Shown here: positions 7,816 through 15,701 of the stretch, piece by piece
How the letters are laid out: every line of letters begins with the position of its first letter
Position numbering within the stretch: position 1 is the first letter of the stretch
Assembly: GCF_029813835.1 (NCBI RefSeq)
Contig: NZ_JARVKV010000034.1
Span: 1-62,142, forward strand
Direction of reading: 5' to 3'
Origin: Streptomyces sp. DH37
GTDB lineage: Bacteria > Actinomycetota > Actinomycetes > Streptomycetales > Streptomycetaceae
DNA length: 62,142 nt
Notes under the pieces: generated by a model
The model's input: the letters and a program-made list of their open reading frames with translations, nothing else
Told to the model about the DNA's origin: nothing
Databases searched by the model: none
Position numbers and translations under genes: made by a program

Positions 7816-8460
7816 GTGGGTGGCTGGGACCGGGCCGGCGGCCGGCGGCTGCGGGCGTTCTTCGGCTGCCTGCACTACGCGGCCCTGCGGCCTGGTGAGG
7901 CGCTGGGGCCGAGGCGGTCGGACTGCACGCTTCCGGAGAAGGGCCGGGGCCGGACCGAACTGGCGGAGCCCCGGCCGACGGCCGGTAAGGCGTGGACCGA
8001 CTCGGGAGAGGCGCACGACCGGCAGGGCCTGAAGCAGCGTGCGGAGGGAGAGGGCCGGCTGGTGCCGATCCCGCCTCCACCGGTGCGGATGCTGCGGGAG
8101 CACCTGGAAGGGTTCGGCACGGCCGAGGACGGCCGGCTGCTCACCAGCGAGCGGGGCAACGTCATCGCGGCCTCGTCGTACTCCCGCCGCGTGTGGAAGC
8201 GGGCGCGGGAGCTGACGCTCCGGCCGGAACAGGTGTCCTCGGTCCTGGCGGCCAGGCCGTACGACCTGCGGCATGCGGGCGTCTCCCAGCGGCTCAACTC
8301 CGGTGTGCCCGCTCCGGAGGTTGCCGCACGCGCGGGTCACTCAGTAGATGTGCTCCTCAAGATCTACGCCAAGTGCATCGACGGCCAGGAAGCCGAGATG
8401 AACGAACGGATCATGAAGGGCCTCGGCGAGGAAGAACCGGAGGGGAGCGCTACACCCTGA
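7816..8460 (+). pseudogene. truncated tyrosine integrase from an older element
   Basis: The frame encodes only the C-terminal catalytic half (about 214 aa) of a tyrosine recombinase. It aligns along its whole length with residues from about 255 of the intact integrase at 25491-26864: the Leu-Arg-Pro-x-Glu-Ala arginine box, the Trp-Thr-Asp-Ser-Gly-Glu linker, Asp-Leu-Arg-His, Ala-Gly-His-Ser-Val and the catalytic Tyr in Ile-Tyr-Ala-Lys-Cys. The N-terminal core-binding and arm-binding parts are absent and no ribosome site precedes the frame. It is a remnant of a related element that entered the same tRNA-Arg earlier. A fully degraded role is likely, though a short protein could still be made. 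Confidence 0.85.
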
Positions 8461-8538
8461 TCTGATCGACGCATCCGCAGAAGGGATTCCCAAGCAACGC
8501 GTGGGGCTCCCTTCACGCTGTGCCGACAGGGGCCCGTA

Positions 8539-9333
8539 TCAGCCAGCATTTCCCCAGGTTGTGCCCAGGTTCGCTGCTCTGATCCATCCCTGCTCGGGAA
8601 GCCAGGCAACCACGGGGCTCTCGTGGAGTATGGAAGTGAGCCAGATGGCGTCTACCTCCTCGGGCAGCTCAGGTGGAACCGTTGGGAACTCCTCGTCCCT
8701 GCTGAGAGGGATGGCTTCCAGGTACTCCCAGCCGTAGAGCAGGAAAGCGTGCCTCTCGTCCGCCTCCGCAGCCGACAACTGCTTGCGGATCTTGGCCATC
8801 TCGGGGCCTGCCAGCTTTGAGCACGCCGCTGACACCGCGTGATCGATGCTCGGAACGCCGCCACCCCACGGGGCAGACATGACGTAGTAGCCCGGAGGAT
8901 GCTTCTCCGTGGGTTGGACGCAGAGAAGATCGTCTACACCGAGACGTTCCAGCTTCTCGCTCAGCTTCCCCCTACGCCACGGCCGAGTGAGCCCAGATGT
9001 GTCCAGGGCTTCGATCTCGGCGAGAAGCTTCGGCAGCTGTTGCAACGCTCGGTTCCAACGTCGACCTGGCTCCATGTAGGCAGTCCATGAGTCCTTCAGG
9101 CTGCTGTCCTGCGTGTAGCCGATCTGGCTGGCTTTCGCTTCTGCTTCCCTGTGCTTCGGGTCTACCAGAAGCTTCACTTCGGCGGCGCAGTCGCGCTCCT
9201 CGTGCCTGAACTTCAGGTCGTGCGCGCCCTGTTTCCCGTCGGCGTCGTGTACCTCGACCTTGACTCTCAAGGTTGCCTCGATGCACTGCCGCGCGATCAT
9301 CGCAGCGACGTCTATCCGTCCATGGTCGGCCAT
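8539..9333 (-). CDS. hypothetical protein with PD-(D/E)XK-like motif
   Basis: I cannot name this 264-aa protein (ATG 9333). Near the N-terminus a Gly-Ala-His-Asp39 ... Ala-Ala-Glu52-Val-Lys54-Leu-Leu-Val pattern with beta-strand-like spacing resembles the D...ExK core of PD-(D/E)XK nucleases. The central part is rich in charged helices. The C-terminus (Trp-Leu-Pro-Glu-Gln-Gly-Trp) is aromatic. It sits between a truncated integrase and an att site, so it belongs to the older mobile remnant. The base composition is lower in GC than the chromosome. A nuclease role is an inference from one motif. Confidence 0.6.
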   Translation of the reverse strand: MADHGRIDVAAMIARQCIEATLRVKVEVHDADGKQGAHDLKFRHEERDCAAEVKLLVDPKHREAEAKASQIGYTQDSSLKDSWTAYMEPGRRWNRALQQLPKLLAEIEALDTSGLTRPWRRGKLSEKLERLGVDDLLCVQPTEKHPPGYYVMSAPWGGGVPSIDHAVSAACSKLAGPEMAKIRKQLSAAEADERHAFLLYGWEYLEAIPLSRDEEFPTVPPELPEEVDAIWLTSILHESPVVAWLPEQGWIRAANLGTTWGNAG

Positions 9334-9554
9334 GCAGTGAACGTAGAGCCAAGGGAGGGCAGTGAGGCTGATTCCTGCAGAACCGGGCTGAGTCGTCGGT
9401 GGATCCTGGTAGCTTCACGTCGCCTAAATACCCAGCTCAACGGCAGAGCCACTGCATGGGGCACCGTACAGAAGCGATCAAGATCATTACGTCGTCATTA
9501 CGTGATCACTGTCATGGGGCTGCCTCCGGCGGCATCCGACTGCACACGTAAGGA

Positions 9555-9590
9555 GACCCCGCACCCAGCATCGTGGCTGGTGGCGGGGTC
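9555..9590. terminator. hairpin next to the left att copy
   Basis: GACCCCGC pairs with GCGGGGTC around an inner CCAGC/GCTGG stem. The same arrangement with related sequence lies beside the right att copy at 27021-27060. This indicates that the 9.53-9.66 kb segment is the former integrase-proximal end of another element. Confidence 0.6.
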
Positions 9591-9608
9591 TGTCGGCACC
9601 TTCTTCAA

Positions 9609-9655
9609 GGTGCCCCCGGCAGGATTCGAACCTGCGCACACGGCTCCGGAGGCCG
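9609..9655. repeat. attL: 47-bp copy of the tRNA-Arg 3' region
   Basis: This segment is identical over 47 bp to 27077-27123. It covers the tRNA 3' end through the T arm and most of the anticodon arm, but the 5' half of the tRNA is missing, so it is not a functional tRNA. It marks the left boundary of the integrated element. Confidence 0.93.
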
Positions 9656-9766
9656 CTGCGACGTGCTGCGTTGGTGCAGGTCAACGGCACTTCGCTGAGT
9701 CATAGAACGACGCCTGTCCACACATGGTCCACGGCCAACGCTCCCGCCCGGGACTCGTTCTGGAAG

Positions 9767-9791
9767 GCCCTCACCTCGAGAGGGTGAGGGC
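9767..9791 (-). terminator. terminator after the 76-aa gene
   Basis: GCCCTCACC and GGTGAGGGC form a 9-bp hairpin with a 7-base loop, 16 bases past the stop of the minus-strand gene at 9807. Confidence 0.6.
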
Positions 9792-9806
9792 ACGAAATGG
9801 TGGTTG

Positions 9807-10037
9807 TCAGTCCTTAACCGCGCGTGGGTCGTCCGGGTGCTTCCCAGTCTGCTCGTTCAGCAGGCCCAGACCGCTCGACAAAGCGTCAAAGACTGTGTGC
9901 GTGACGACGTTGGCGAACTCCTCGGCGGAGCTCGGGACTTCGCCTTTCGCCTCCAGGCTGTACCACACTCCGATCATCCGCTCGTAGAGATTTTCAGAAA
10001 GGTTCTTCGCGGCGTAGGCGCCGTAGTCCTTACCCAT
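9807..10037 (-). CDS. small acidic hypothetical protein
   Basis: This 76-aa protein begins at ATG 10037 and is predicted mostly helical (Lys-Asn-Leu-Ser-Glu-Asn-Leu-Tyr-Glu-Arg, then Ala-Glu-Glu-Phe-Ala-Asn-Val-Val). It has no cysteine and no membrane segment, and I do not recognise it. It is the first gene inside attL. A strong hairpin (10150-10178) separates it from the operon upstream, so it is probably transcribed on its own. Some small accessory proteins near att sites modulate defence modules, but nothing here shows that. Confidence 0.5.
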   Translation of the reverse strand: MGKDYGAYAAKNLSENLYERMIGVWYSLEAKGEVPSSAEEFANVVTHTVFDALSSGLGLLNEQTGKHPDDPRAVKD

Positions 10038-10149
10038 GCCCGGAAACTACCTTGATCCGATCATCTGAGTCACGAGGTTTCGGAGACTTCTTTGGGACGG
10101 TGCCTATGGTGGGCAAGGGAGGACCGAGCAGTTGCCTCCGACAGTGCCA

Positions 10150-10178
10150 GGCACGCCGCAGCGAGGCTGCGGCGTGCC
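10150..10178 (-). terminator. terminator of the defence-like operon
   Basis: GGCACGCCGCAG and CTGCGGCGTGCC form a perfect 12-bp hairpin with a 5-base loop, 70 bases past the last gene of the minus-strand operon. Confidence 0.75.
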
Positions 10179-10247
10179 CATGCGTCTTGGATCGTAGGTG
10201 CCATGGTCGGAGCTACCCGTCGATGACATACCTGACGAGAGTTGGTG

Positions 10248-10628
10248 TCAGCCCCCCGGCCTGTCGACGAGGTCGCCCATGCTGCCAATCTCTCCTGCCG
10301 ACCAGTGCTCGCCGAGCAGGAGCAGTCCCTTGTTCATCAAGATCTCCACGGCCCGATAAGGCTCCGCGATGACACCGGGCTCGGGGTAGTAGATCTTGAC
10401 TGTCTCGGCCATCAGACCGTCGGGGTCAAGGCCACCGGTGTCGTAGTTGCTCCCGCCGCGGGTGCCAGGGGCGCGGTCCAGGTCGACTTGGTTTTCGATC
10501 GCATAGGCAAAACCGAGGCGTACTCGGTCCGCCAACTGCGTCTTCTCCGAGATTCCCAGCCAGTGGATGAGATCAGCTGCGGCCTGGGTCGCCTCGATGG
10601 TGAGCGAGATGTTCTTGAGATCAGCCAT
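10248..10628 (-). CDS. 126-aa protein coupled to the DndD-like ATPase
   Basis: This is the last gene of the five-gene operon. Its ATG at 10628 shares one base with the ATPase stop (TGATG), so it should be made in step with the ATPase. The first half is amphipathic helical (Ala-Ala-Asp-Leu-Ile-His-Trp-Leu-Gly, then Arg-Val-Arg-Leu-Gly-Phe-Ala-Tyr-Ala-Ile). The second half is acidic with several Gly. In size and position it recalls DndE, the small partner of DndD, and the early Leu-rich helix followed by a Arg-x2-Phe-Ala-x2-Ile segment is loosely similar. I do not see the DndE signature clearly. It may be a structural or regulatory subunit of the ATPase complex. Confidence 0.6.
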   Translation of the reverse strand: MADLKNISLTIEATQAAADLIHWLGISEKTQLADRVRLGFAYAIENQVDLDRAPGTRGGSNYDTGGLDPDGLMAETVKIYYPEPGVIAEPYRAVEILMNKGLLLLGEHWSAGEIGSMGDLVDRPGG

Positions 10629-12577
10629 CAGACAGCCGCCCTCCGGCGCTCAATCACAGTGTGCTTGGAGCTTCGCCGCTCCAACTGGTACTCGGCCACC
10701 AGGTTGCTGCCCAGTGCCTGGAGCGCAGCTCCTCGATCAAACTCTCCGTCGAACGAGAGCAGGATCACCTGTCGCGCCATTCGTGGCAGAGCCGCGACGA
10801 CATGCGCCGTGTTGTCGGTATCCAGGCGACCGAATGGGTAGTCCATGACCACCGGCCCCCGTACCGCTGCGCTGTCTTGGAGGGCGGCAATCAGAGACAA
10901 GGCCACAAGGTGCTCGTAGCCTGCGGATCGCCTCACTACTTCGCCATCCTTGTCAAGGATCTCAAGCCCGTAGCTGTCGGTGATGCGCAGCCCCACGTAG
11001 TCGGGTTCGGACGCCAGGACGCGGAAGATTTCCGAGGCGTGCTTTTCGACGCGGCGGCGAAGCTTCGTTCTGTAGGCGTCGATCGAGTCGCTGAACAGAT
11101 CGCGGAGCCGTTGGGCCACCTCGTCCTTCAACTCGACAGTGCGGTCGGGGGTCACCTGCTTCCGGAGCCGCCGCTTGAAGTCCTCGATGTCAGCTTCCTT
11201 CTTGCGGATCTGCTCTCCAAGAGCCGCAAGTCGATCTTTATCGCGCTCGAGCTTGGCATGGCGCTCATCGCGCTCGGTGGACAGCGCGCGCACCTGCTCC
11301 TCGCTCTGCCCAATCTCGTCAATCTGCTGCCTCAGCTCTGCGATGTCGCCGTACAACTCCTCCTTCTCCAGCCGCACTTGGCGAAGGTTGGCGTCACGTT
11401 CCACGATGAGGCGAACGTCTTGTTGGGCGAGAGTCTGAAGAGTGCGACGCTTGGCCCGGAGCCGGTCCAAGCGAGTCTGCACGTCCTCCTGGTGCCCAGT
11501 CGATGCGATTTGCTTGATCTTCTCTGTCAGTTCGACATGCAAGGCCGGCGGGATCTCGCGACGACAGACCGGGCAGTCGTTAGATGCGTGTAGGTGCGAC
11601 AGATCTCGCATGGCGGCAGCGGCTTCGCTGAGCTCGGTCTCCGCCATGGCGACAGCACTGTCTACTTCGGCGAGATGTTCAGTTGCGGAGCGAGCCAGAA
11701 CAGCTTTCCACAGGTCTGTGGAAAGCTCGTCAAGGGCGGCTATCGCTGCTTTCTCCCGGCCTTCTACCCCTGCGATCTGTACTTCCAGTTGATCGATCTT
11801 GCCGAGGATGTGCTGAGCCTTCTGCTGTTCGCGCATCAAGACATCGAGCTCGGAGATTCGATTCTGACCCGCCTCGATCTGGGATTCGATCTCGCTGTAA
11901 TCCCTCTGGAGGCGATCGCGGACGTCCTGGGCTTCCTTGAGAGCCAGGCCCATACGGTTGGTCTCGTGGTTGGCAGCGTACTGCTCGCTCAGCTGCTTCG
12001 ATGCCGCTCGCGAGATCGCTATGGCATCGGCTTTTGCATTGCCGACGATCGGAATCCCGAGAACCCGTTCGATGCTCCGCTCCAGCTCGGCGCCCTTTTC
12101 GCTCCCAGGATCAAGCAGGTCCTCGTACTGGCGAAGGAGCTCACCGTCGAACAGGAAGAACTGGCTCACCGATTCCGGAGCGATCATCCGGATGATTCTC
12201 CTGGAATCATCCGGAGACAGTACCTCGCCGTCGCGCTGCAAGATGATGGTCTCGTTCGGTTGTGTGCCCTCGTCGTACCGTCGGATCAGACGGTAGGGAA
12301 CACCCTTGTCGTGGAAGTCCAGCACTGTTTCGAAGGCTCCCAGGCCACCTGCCTCCTTGCGAGCCTCCGTGTTTACGAGGTCAGAGGCTTCTTCGGCGCC
12401 GCGACGGCCATGAATTTCGCCGTACAGTGCGTATCGGAAGGCGTTGTGGAGAGTGGTCTTGCCGCGCCCATTGGGCCCGTAGACGATGTAGACCCCGCGA
12501 TCGCTGGAGAAGACCATCTCCTGGCGTCCCCGGTAAGGGCCGAAGTTTTCGACTGTAAGTCGATCAAGAGTCAACAT
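10628..12577 (-). CDS. DndD-like SMC/Rad50-type ATPase with zinc hook
   Basis: This 649-aa ATPase begins at ATG 12577, sharing one base with the stop of the gene before it. It has an N-terminal P-loop Gly-Pro-Asn-Gly-Arg-Gly-Lys-Thr (residues 34-41), a Phe-Phe-Leu-Phe-Asp-Gly-Glu segment (140-146) characteristic of DndD-type ATPases, and a long charged coiled coil split by a CPVC zinc hook (335-338). A second coil and a C-terminal Walker B-like Val-Val-Met-Asp-Tyr-Pro-Phe-Gly-Arg-Leu-Asp segment complete it. DndD works in phosphorothioate DNA modification and related proteins serve other defence systems. No DndA, DndB or DndC gene is present, so this is not a standard Dnd locus. It probably senses or binds DNA with the PLD-helicase encoded upstream. 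Confidence 0.85.
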   Translation of the reverse strand: MLTLDRLTVENFGPYRGRQEMVFSSDRGVYIVYGPNGRGKTTLHNAFRYALYGEIHGRRGAEEASDLVNTEARKEAGGLGAFETVLDFHDKGVPYRLIRRYDEGTQPNETIILQRDGEVLSPDDSRRIIRMIAPESVSQFFLFDGELLRQYEDLLDPGSEKGAELERSIERVLGIPIVGNAKADAIAISRAASKQLSEQYAANHETNRMGLALKEAQDVRDRLQRDYSEIESQIEAGQNRISELDVLMREQQKAQHILGKIDQLEVQIAGVEGREKAAIAALDELSTDLWKAVLARSATEHLAEVDSAVAMAETELSEAAAAMRDLSHLHASNDCPVCRREIPPALHVELTEKIKQIASTGHQEDVQTRLDRLRAKRRTLQTLAQQDVRLIVERDANLRQVRLEKEELYGDIAELRQQIDEIGQSEEQVRALSTERDERHAKLERDKDRLAALGEQIRKKEADIEDFKRRLRKQVTPDRTVELKDEVAQRLRDLFSDSIDAYRTKLRRRVEKHASEIFRVLASEPDYVGLRITDSYGLEILDKDGEVVRRSAGYEHLVALSLIAALQDSAAVRGPVVMDYPFGRLDTDNTAHVVAALPRMARQVILLSFDGEFDRGAALQALGSNLVAEYQLERRSSKHTVIERRRAAV

Positions 12578-12789
12578 CAGATGGCCCCCTCCGCAGATGC
12601 CCGTTGGGTAACCCACCGGTTGACGGTCTGTTCTGTACGCTTGCGGGCTTCGGCATGGTCCTCAGCGAACTGGTGCTGCACCCGAAGGATTTCGCTGACA
12701 AGTTCAGGATCCAGGTCCGGATAGCGTTCCTTCCGGACCTCCTCCACGGTCGCCAGCAAGTCTGCCGTCTCCTCACTCCGGTCAGGCAT
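12577..12789 (-). CDS. 70-aa protein between helicase and ATPase genes
   Basis: This short gene overlaps its neighbours on both sides. ATG 12789 lies within the last codons of the helicase gene (8-bp overlap) and its stop shares a base with the ATPase ATG. The protein is almost entirely charged helix (Glu-Glu-Thr-Ala-Asp-Leu-Leu, Glu-Glu-Val-Arg-Lys-Glu-Arg, His-Gln-Phe-Ala-Glu-Asp-His) with no cysteine. I do not recognise it. Tight coupling to both large genes implies a stoichiometric adaptor of the helicase-ATPase complex. An upstream in-frame ATG at 12942 lies deep inside the helicase gene and is unlikely. Confidence 0.7.
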   Translation of the reverse strand: MPDRSEETADLLATVEEVRKERYPDLDPELVSEILRVQHQFAEDHAEARKRTEQTVNRWVTQRASAEGAI

Positions 12790-14917
12790 CCGCTTCCCCC
12801 TCATCGTCCTCGATACCCTCCGGTCGGATCTCATCAAGCTGACTGAGAGACAACCCCATCGATACCCACTTGTCTTCCAGAACTGAAACGGAACTCTGCG
12901 TGATACTCCAGCCGGCGAATTGGATAGCTCGTGACAGTTCACCTACAACGAGAGGCCATGATGGATCATCCCTCTGTGTAGTTTCTGGCAGGACCAATAC
13001 GTCGATCAGCGTAGCTACAGTCTTGTTAGGAGAGCGCCGAAGGATCCGCCCCCGTCGCTGAATGAACTCGCGGGGGTTCCGCGAACTGGCCAGGATCAGA
13101 GCATGTGAGGCCGAAGGGATATCTACACCCTCATCCAGACACTTGATCGCGACCACGATCCCGCCGCTGATATCAAATAGCCTCAGTGTGGCTTCCGAGT
13201 CCCCGCGCATCTGACTGTGGTACTCAAGCGAAGAAATTCCCCTGGCTGAGAGTGCTTGCCGCACCAGAGACATTTGGTCCTGGTTATCACAGTAGATGAG
13301 CCACTTCTGATCCTTTTCGGGGCGATAGTGCTCTGCCACAAGGTCAGCAGCTCGGGATACTTTGAGCGCCGCACCCTTGGCGATACGGGCTCGCTCGATG
13401 AGCTTGCGACGCAATTGGTCTTGAGTATGGGACGTAGCGCCAGGTGCCTGGGCCATGGCGTATCGCTGCCGGATCTCGCTGGTCAGGCGATCCCAGCGTT
13501 CCTCTTCGTCCTCCGTCAGGCCCACCCAGGACGGGTGGTAGACGTACGGGGCCAGTACGCCGTCGTCAAGGGCATTCTTCAAGGTGTACTGGTGGATGAC
13601 GCCACCGAAGTAGCTGTCGACCGCAGATGTGCCTTCTGGGTCGTTGGCCCGTTCCGGTGTGGCGCTTAGTCCGAGACGCCAAGGAGTATCAAGCCATTCG
13701 AGGATAGTGCGGAACCGGGGACTGCCTAGCCGATGTGCTTCGTCAGCGATGGTGAACACCTTGCTGGCTACCGGTCGCAGTTGCGCCCGAAATGCGGGGC
13801 TGGACGCCGTGTTGAGGACTGCGATCAAGACGTGCTTGCGTCCAGGGCGACTGGACTCCACAGCGGCACGGAGCGCGCCGCTGCGGCTCCAACGATCGTG
13901 GCCACCACCCGCCAGCACTGCGCGGGCGCCGAGCAGTTCGTGAACCTGCTTTGCCCACTGATCCAGCAGCAGGCGGGAGGGCACGAGGATCAGTGGCGTC
14001 AGACCTTGCTCAAGAGCGAGGCCGGCAGAGTGGAGACCGGTGATTGTCTTGCCGGAGCCCGTGGCGTGGGCCAGTAGTCCGGTGTGCTCGTGGGTCTCCC
14101 ATGCACGTACTGCGGCGCGCTGATGTTCGCGGAGTTGGATGCCTCCGAGCGTGAACTCCTCTTTGGGTGGTCGCCCGATGCGTCCTGCAGCGACGTCGCG
14201 GAGCAGGGCGGTGAGGTCCGCGTCTTCCGCGACGTGCTCGAGTTCCTCTCTGATTTCATGAGGGAGGCCGATGACGGTGACACCCGGGACGACCCCTTCC
14301 CAGAGCCGCTCGAAGCGAGCGACGGCATGGCGGGCTCGCTCGGCGTCACGGCCGCCCTCCCAAGACGGCCACACATCGATCGATTCGATGTTGCCGTCAG
14401 GCGAGAGCCCGAGGTAGCTCTCGTTGGCAGATCCGCGGAAGCCGACGACATCTCCAGCGGTGTCAGTAAAAAGACCCACTTTGTCATGGAACATGCGTTT
14501 GTTGTGAATGGACGCCTTGGGTGTGACGCGGGCCAACTTCACATCCAGCCGTCCTGCGGCGACCAGTGCAGCCAGCAGGCGGGCGGTGTCGGCATGAGAA
14601 GAGCGAAGAAGCTGTGCGAGTTCGCCTCGCAATTTCGTGACGAGCTCAGCGTCGTCGCGTACTTCGTAGCCGTAAACGAGACTGTCGGCGTCGGCTGTGC
14701 TCAGTCTGGGCGAGCACAGGATGCGCATGGAGCCCGAGTTTTCCAGGAAGAAAGCCTCAAGCCCGGACTGCGTCAGATGGAACGCCGTTGAGCTGAAGAA
14801 GCCGGTGATTCGGTCATAGTGGGAAGCCTCGCGCAGGCACGGGTCATAGAAGTCACGAGGGATGTCGTCGGTATCCGTGGTGTATTCAGTTCGCAGGCTG
14901 CCAAGGTTCCTGAGCAT
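12782..14917 (-). CDS. PLD-nuclease/superfamily 2 helicase fusion
   Basis: This 711-aa protein starts at ATG 14917, which shares a base with the preceding stop. The N-terminal domain (about 1-240) has a single phospholipase D-type motif His144-x-Lys146-x5-Asp152 followed by Gly-Ser-Ala-Asn (162-165). The helicase part has Walker A Ala-Thr-Gly-Ser-Gly-Lys-Thr (285-291), Asp-Glu-Ala-His (392-395), Ser-Ala-Thr (418-420) and motif VI Gln-Arg-Arg-Gly-Arg-Ile-Leu-Arg (620-627). PLD folds act as nucleases in several restriction systems, usually as dimers when one HKD motif is present. This arrangement predicts ATP-driven movement along DNA with cleavage. Base composition is less GC-rich than the chromosome. 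Confidence 0.88.
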   Translation of the reverse strand: MLRNLGSLRTEYTTDTDDIPRDFYDPCLREASHYDRITGFFSSTAFHLTQSGLEAFFLENSGSMRILCSPRLSTADADSLVYGYEVRDDAELVTKLRGELAQLLRSSHADTARLLAALVAAGRLDVKLARVTPKASIHNKRMFHDKVGLFTDTAGDVVGFRGSANESYLGLSPDGNIESIDVWPSWEGGRDAERARHAVARFERLWEGVVPGVTVIGLPHEIREELEHVAEDADLTALLRDVAAGRIGRPPKEEFTLGGIQLREHQRAAVRAWETHEHTGLLAHATGSGKTITGLHSAGLALEQGLTPLILVPSRLLLDQWAKQVHELLGARAVLAGGGHDRWSRSGALRAAVESSRPGRKHVLIAVLNTASSPAFRAQLRPVASKVFTIADEAHRLGSPRFRTILEWLDTPWRLGLSATPERANDPEGTSAVDSYFGGVIHQYTLKNALDDGVLAPYVYHPSWVGLTEDEEERWDRLTSEIRQRYAMAQAPGATSHTQDQLRRKLIERARIAKGAALKVSRAADLVAEHYRPEKDQKWLIYCDNQDQMSLVRQALSARGISSLEYHSQMRGDSEATLRLFDISGGIVVAIKCLDEGVDIPSASHALILASSRNPREFIQRRGRILRRSPNKTVATLIDVLVLPETTQRDDPSWPLVVGELSRAIQFAGWSITQSSVSVLEDKWVSMGLSLSQLDEIRPEGIEDDEGEADA

Positions 14918-15549
14918 CAGAACAACCCCTCGCACATTGCTTCATTGCTCAGGTCGATTCGCAGGCTCAGTGCCTCCACGAGACGATGGGGGCGGGCGGC
15001 GACGATCGTCTCCGTCAATCCTCCATGAAGCCTGCGAGAGCCGTGTGAGATGTCCTTCGCCAAGGCGGCCCAGACGATTTCAGGCGGAGTTTGTACATTC
15101 TTGGAGGACCCAAAGCCGCCGTTCAGGTCATGTAGATCGGCGTCCCACAAGATGAACAGGTTCCAGTCAGGGTGGTACCCCATGGCGATCGGCCGAATGT
15201 TGTCAGCCCGATCGAACCAGCGCCGCTTCGCCTCCGGGGGTGCGGGCTTGCCATCACGCGTGACACCGACAGTCAACTGGATCTTGAACGTCCCCAGCTG
15301 GCGCTCAGACGGGTGCTGCGTCGCCGTGTAGACGTAGAACCGGAGGCGCGGGGGCAGCGGCGAGGCCAGATCGAGAACGAGTGGCTTGTGCTTCAGGGCT
15401 TCGTCAGGGGGTACACCGTCGACGGCAGATCCCAAGGCGCGGACCAGTACACGATGCAAGTAGCCGCTGGTGAAGTTCTTGGCAGGCCGGTACCGCTCCT
15501 GAAACTCGTCCTCCGGCAGCGTGAGCCAGCCGGGCGTTGTCGATCCCAC
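14917..15549 (-). CDS. first gene of defence-like operon, possible DNA-recognition subunit
   Basis: This 210-aa protein starts at GTG 15549, with GGGGGAGG two bases before it and a good promoter at 15568-15596. I cannot assign it. It has a beta-rich centre: Arg-Phe-Tyr-Val-Tyr-Thr, Gly-Thr-Phe-Lys-Ile-Gln-Leu, then Arg-Pro-Ile-Ala-Met-Gly-Tyr, Phe-Ile-Leu-Trp-Asp-Ala-Asp-Leu-His and Ser-Lys-Asn-Val-Gln. The Trp-Asp-x3-His ... Asn-Val-Gln pattern recalls DNA-binding or recognition domains of restriction proteins, but I could not place it in a family. It is coupled by a TGATG overlap to the PLD-helicase. It may be the sequence- or modification-recognition part, or a second nuclease. Confidence 0.65.
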   Translation of the reverse strand: MGSTTPGWLTLPEDEFQERYRPAKNFTSGYLHRVLVRALGSAVDGVPPDEALKHKPLVLDLASPLPPRLRFYVYTATQHPSERQLGTFKIQLTVGVTRDGKPAPPEAKRRWFDRADNIRPIAMGYHPDWNLFILWDADLHDLNGGFGSSKNVQTPPEIVWAALAKDISHGSRRLHGGLTETIVAARPHRLVEALSLRIDLSNEAMCEGLF

Positions 15550-15567
15550 GCCTCCCCCTCGTCCGCA

Positions 15568-15596
15568 ACCCTACTGTCCGTCGTCGGCCATGTACA
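15568..15596 (-). promoter_or_regulatory. promoter of the defence-like operon
   Basis: On the minus strand TGTACA (15591-15596), a 17-base spacer and TAGGGT (15568-15573) precede GTG 15549. The leader would be only about 12 nt and carry the GGGGGAGG ribosome site. Confidence 0.55.
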
Positions 15597-15668
15597 CAGT
15601 CTCAGACGCCACTGACATTCGGCCTGGCTCAAGGCGTCGTAGTGGCAGCCAGCAGCCTCAGTGGCCGC

Positions 15669-15674
15669 TATAGT
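15669..15674 (+). promoter_or_regulatory. possible -10 of the methyltransferase gene
   Basis: TATAGT stands 27 bases before the ATG at 15702, and GGAGGGG (15689-15695) serves as ribosome site. No -35 with standard spacing is clear. The two opposite promoters lie within about 110 bp, so methylation or a regulator here could affect both units. Confidence 0.4.
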
Positions 15675-15701
15675 GTCTGGGGTTGATCGGAGGGGCTCTA
15701 C

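Noticed and set aside
9611..9655. Second tRNA-Arg gene
   Set aside because: Only the 3' part matches; the sequence after 9655 does not continue the anticodon stem, D arm or acceptor strand.
10248..10628. Naming the 126-aa protein DndE
   Set aside because: Size and position fit, but the typical DndE motif is not clear enough by eye.
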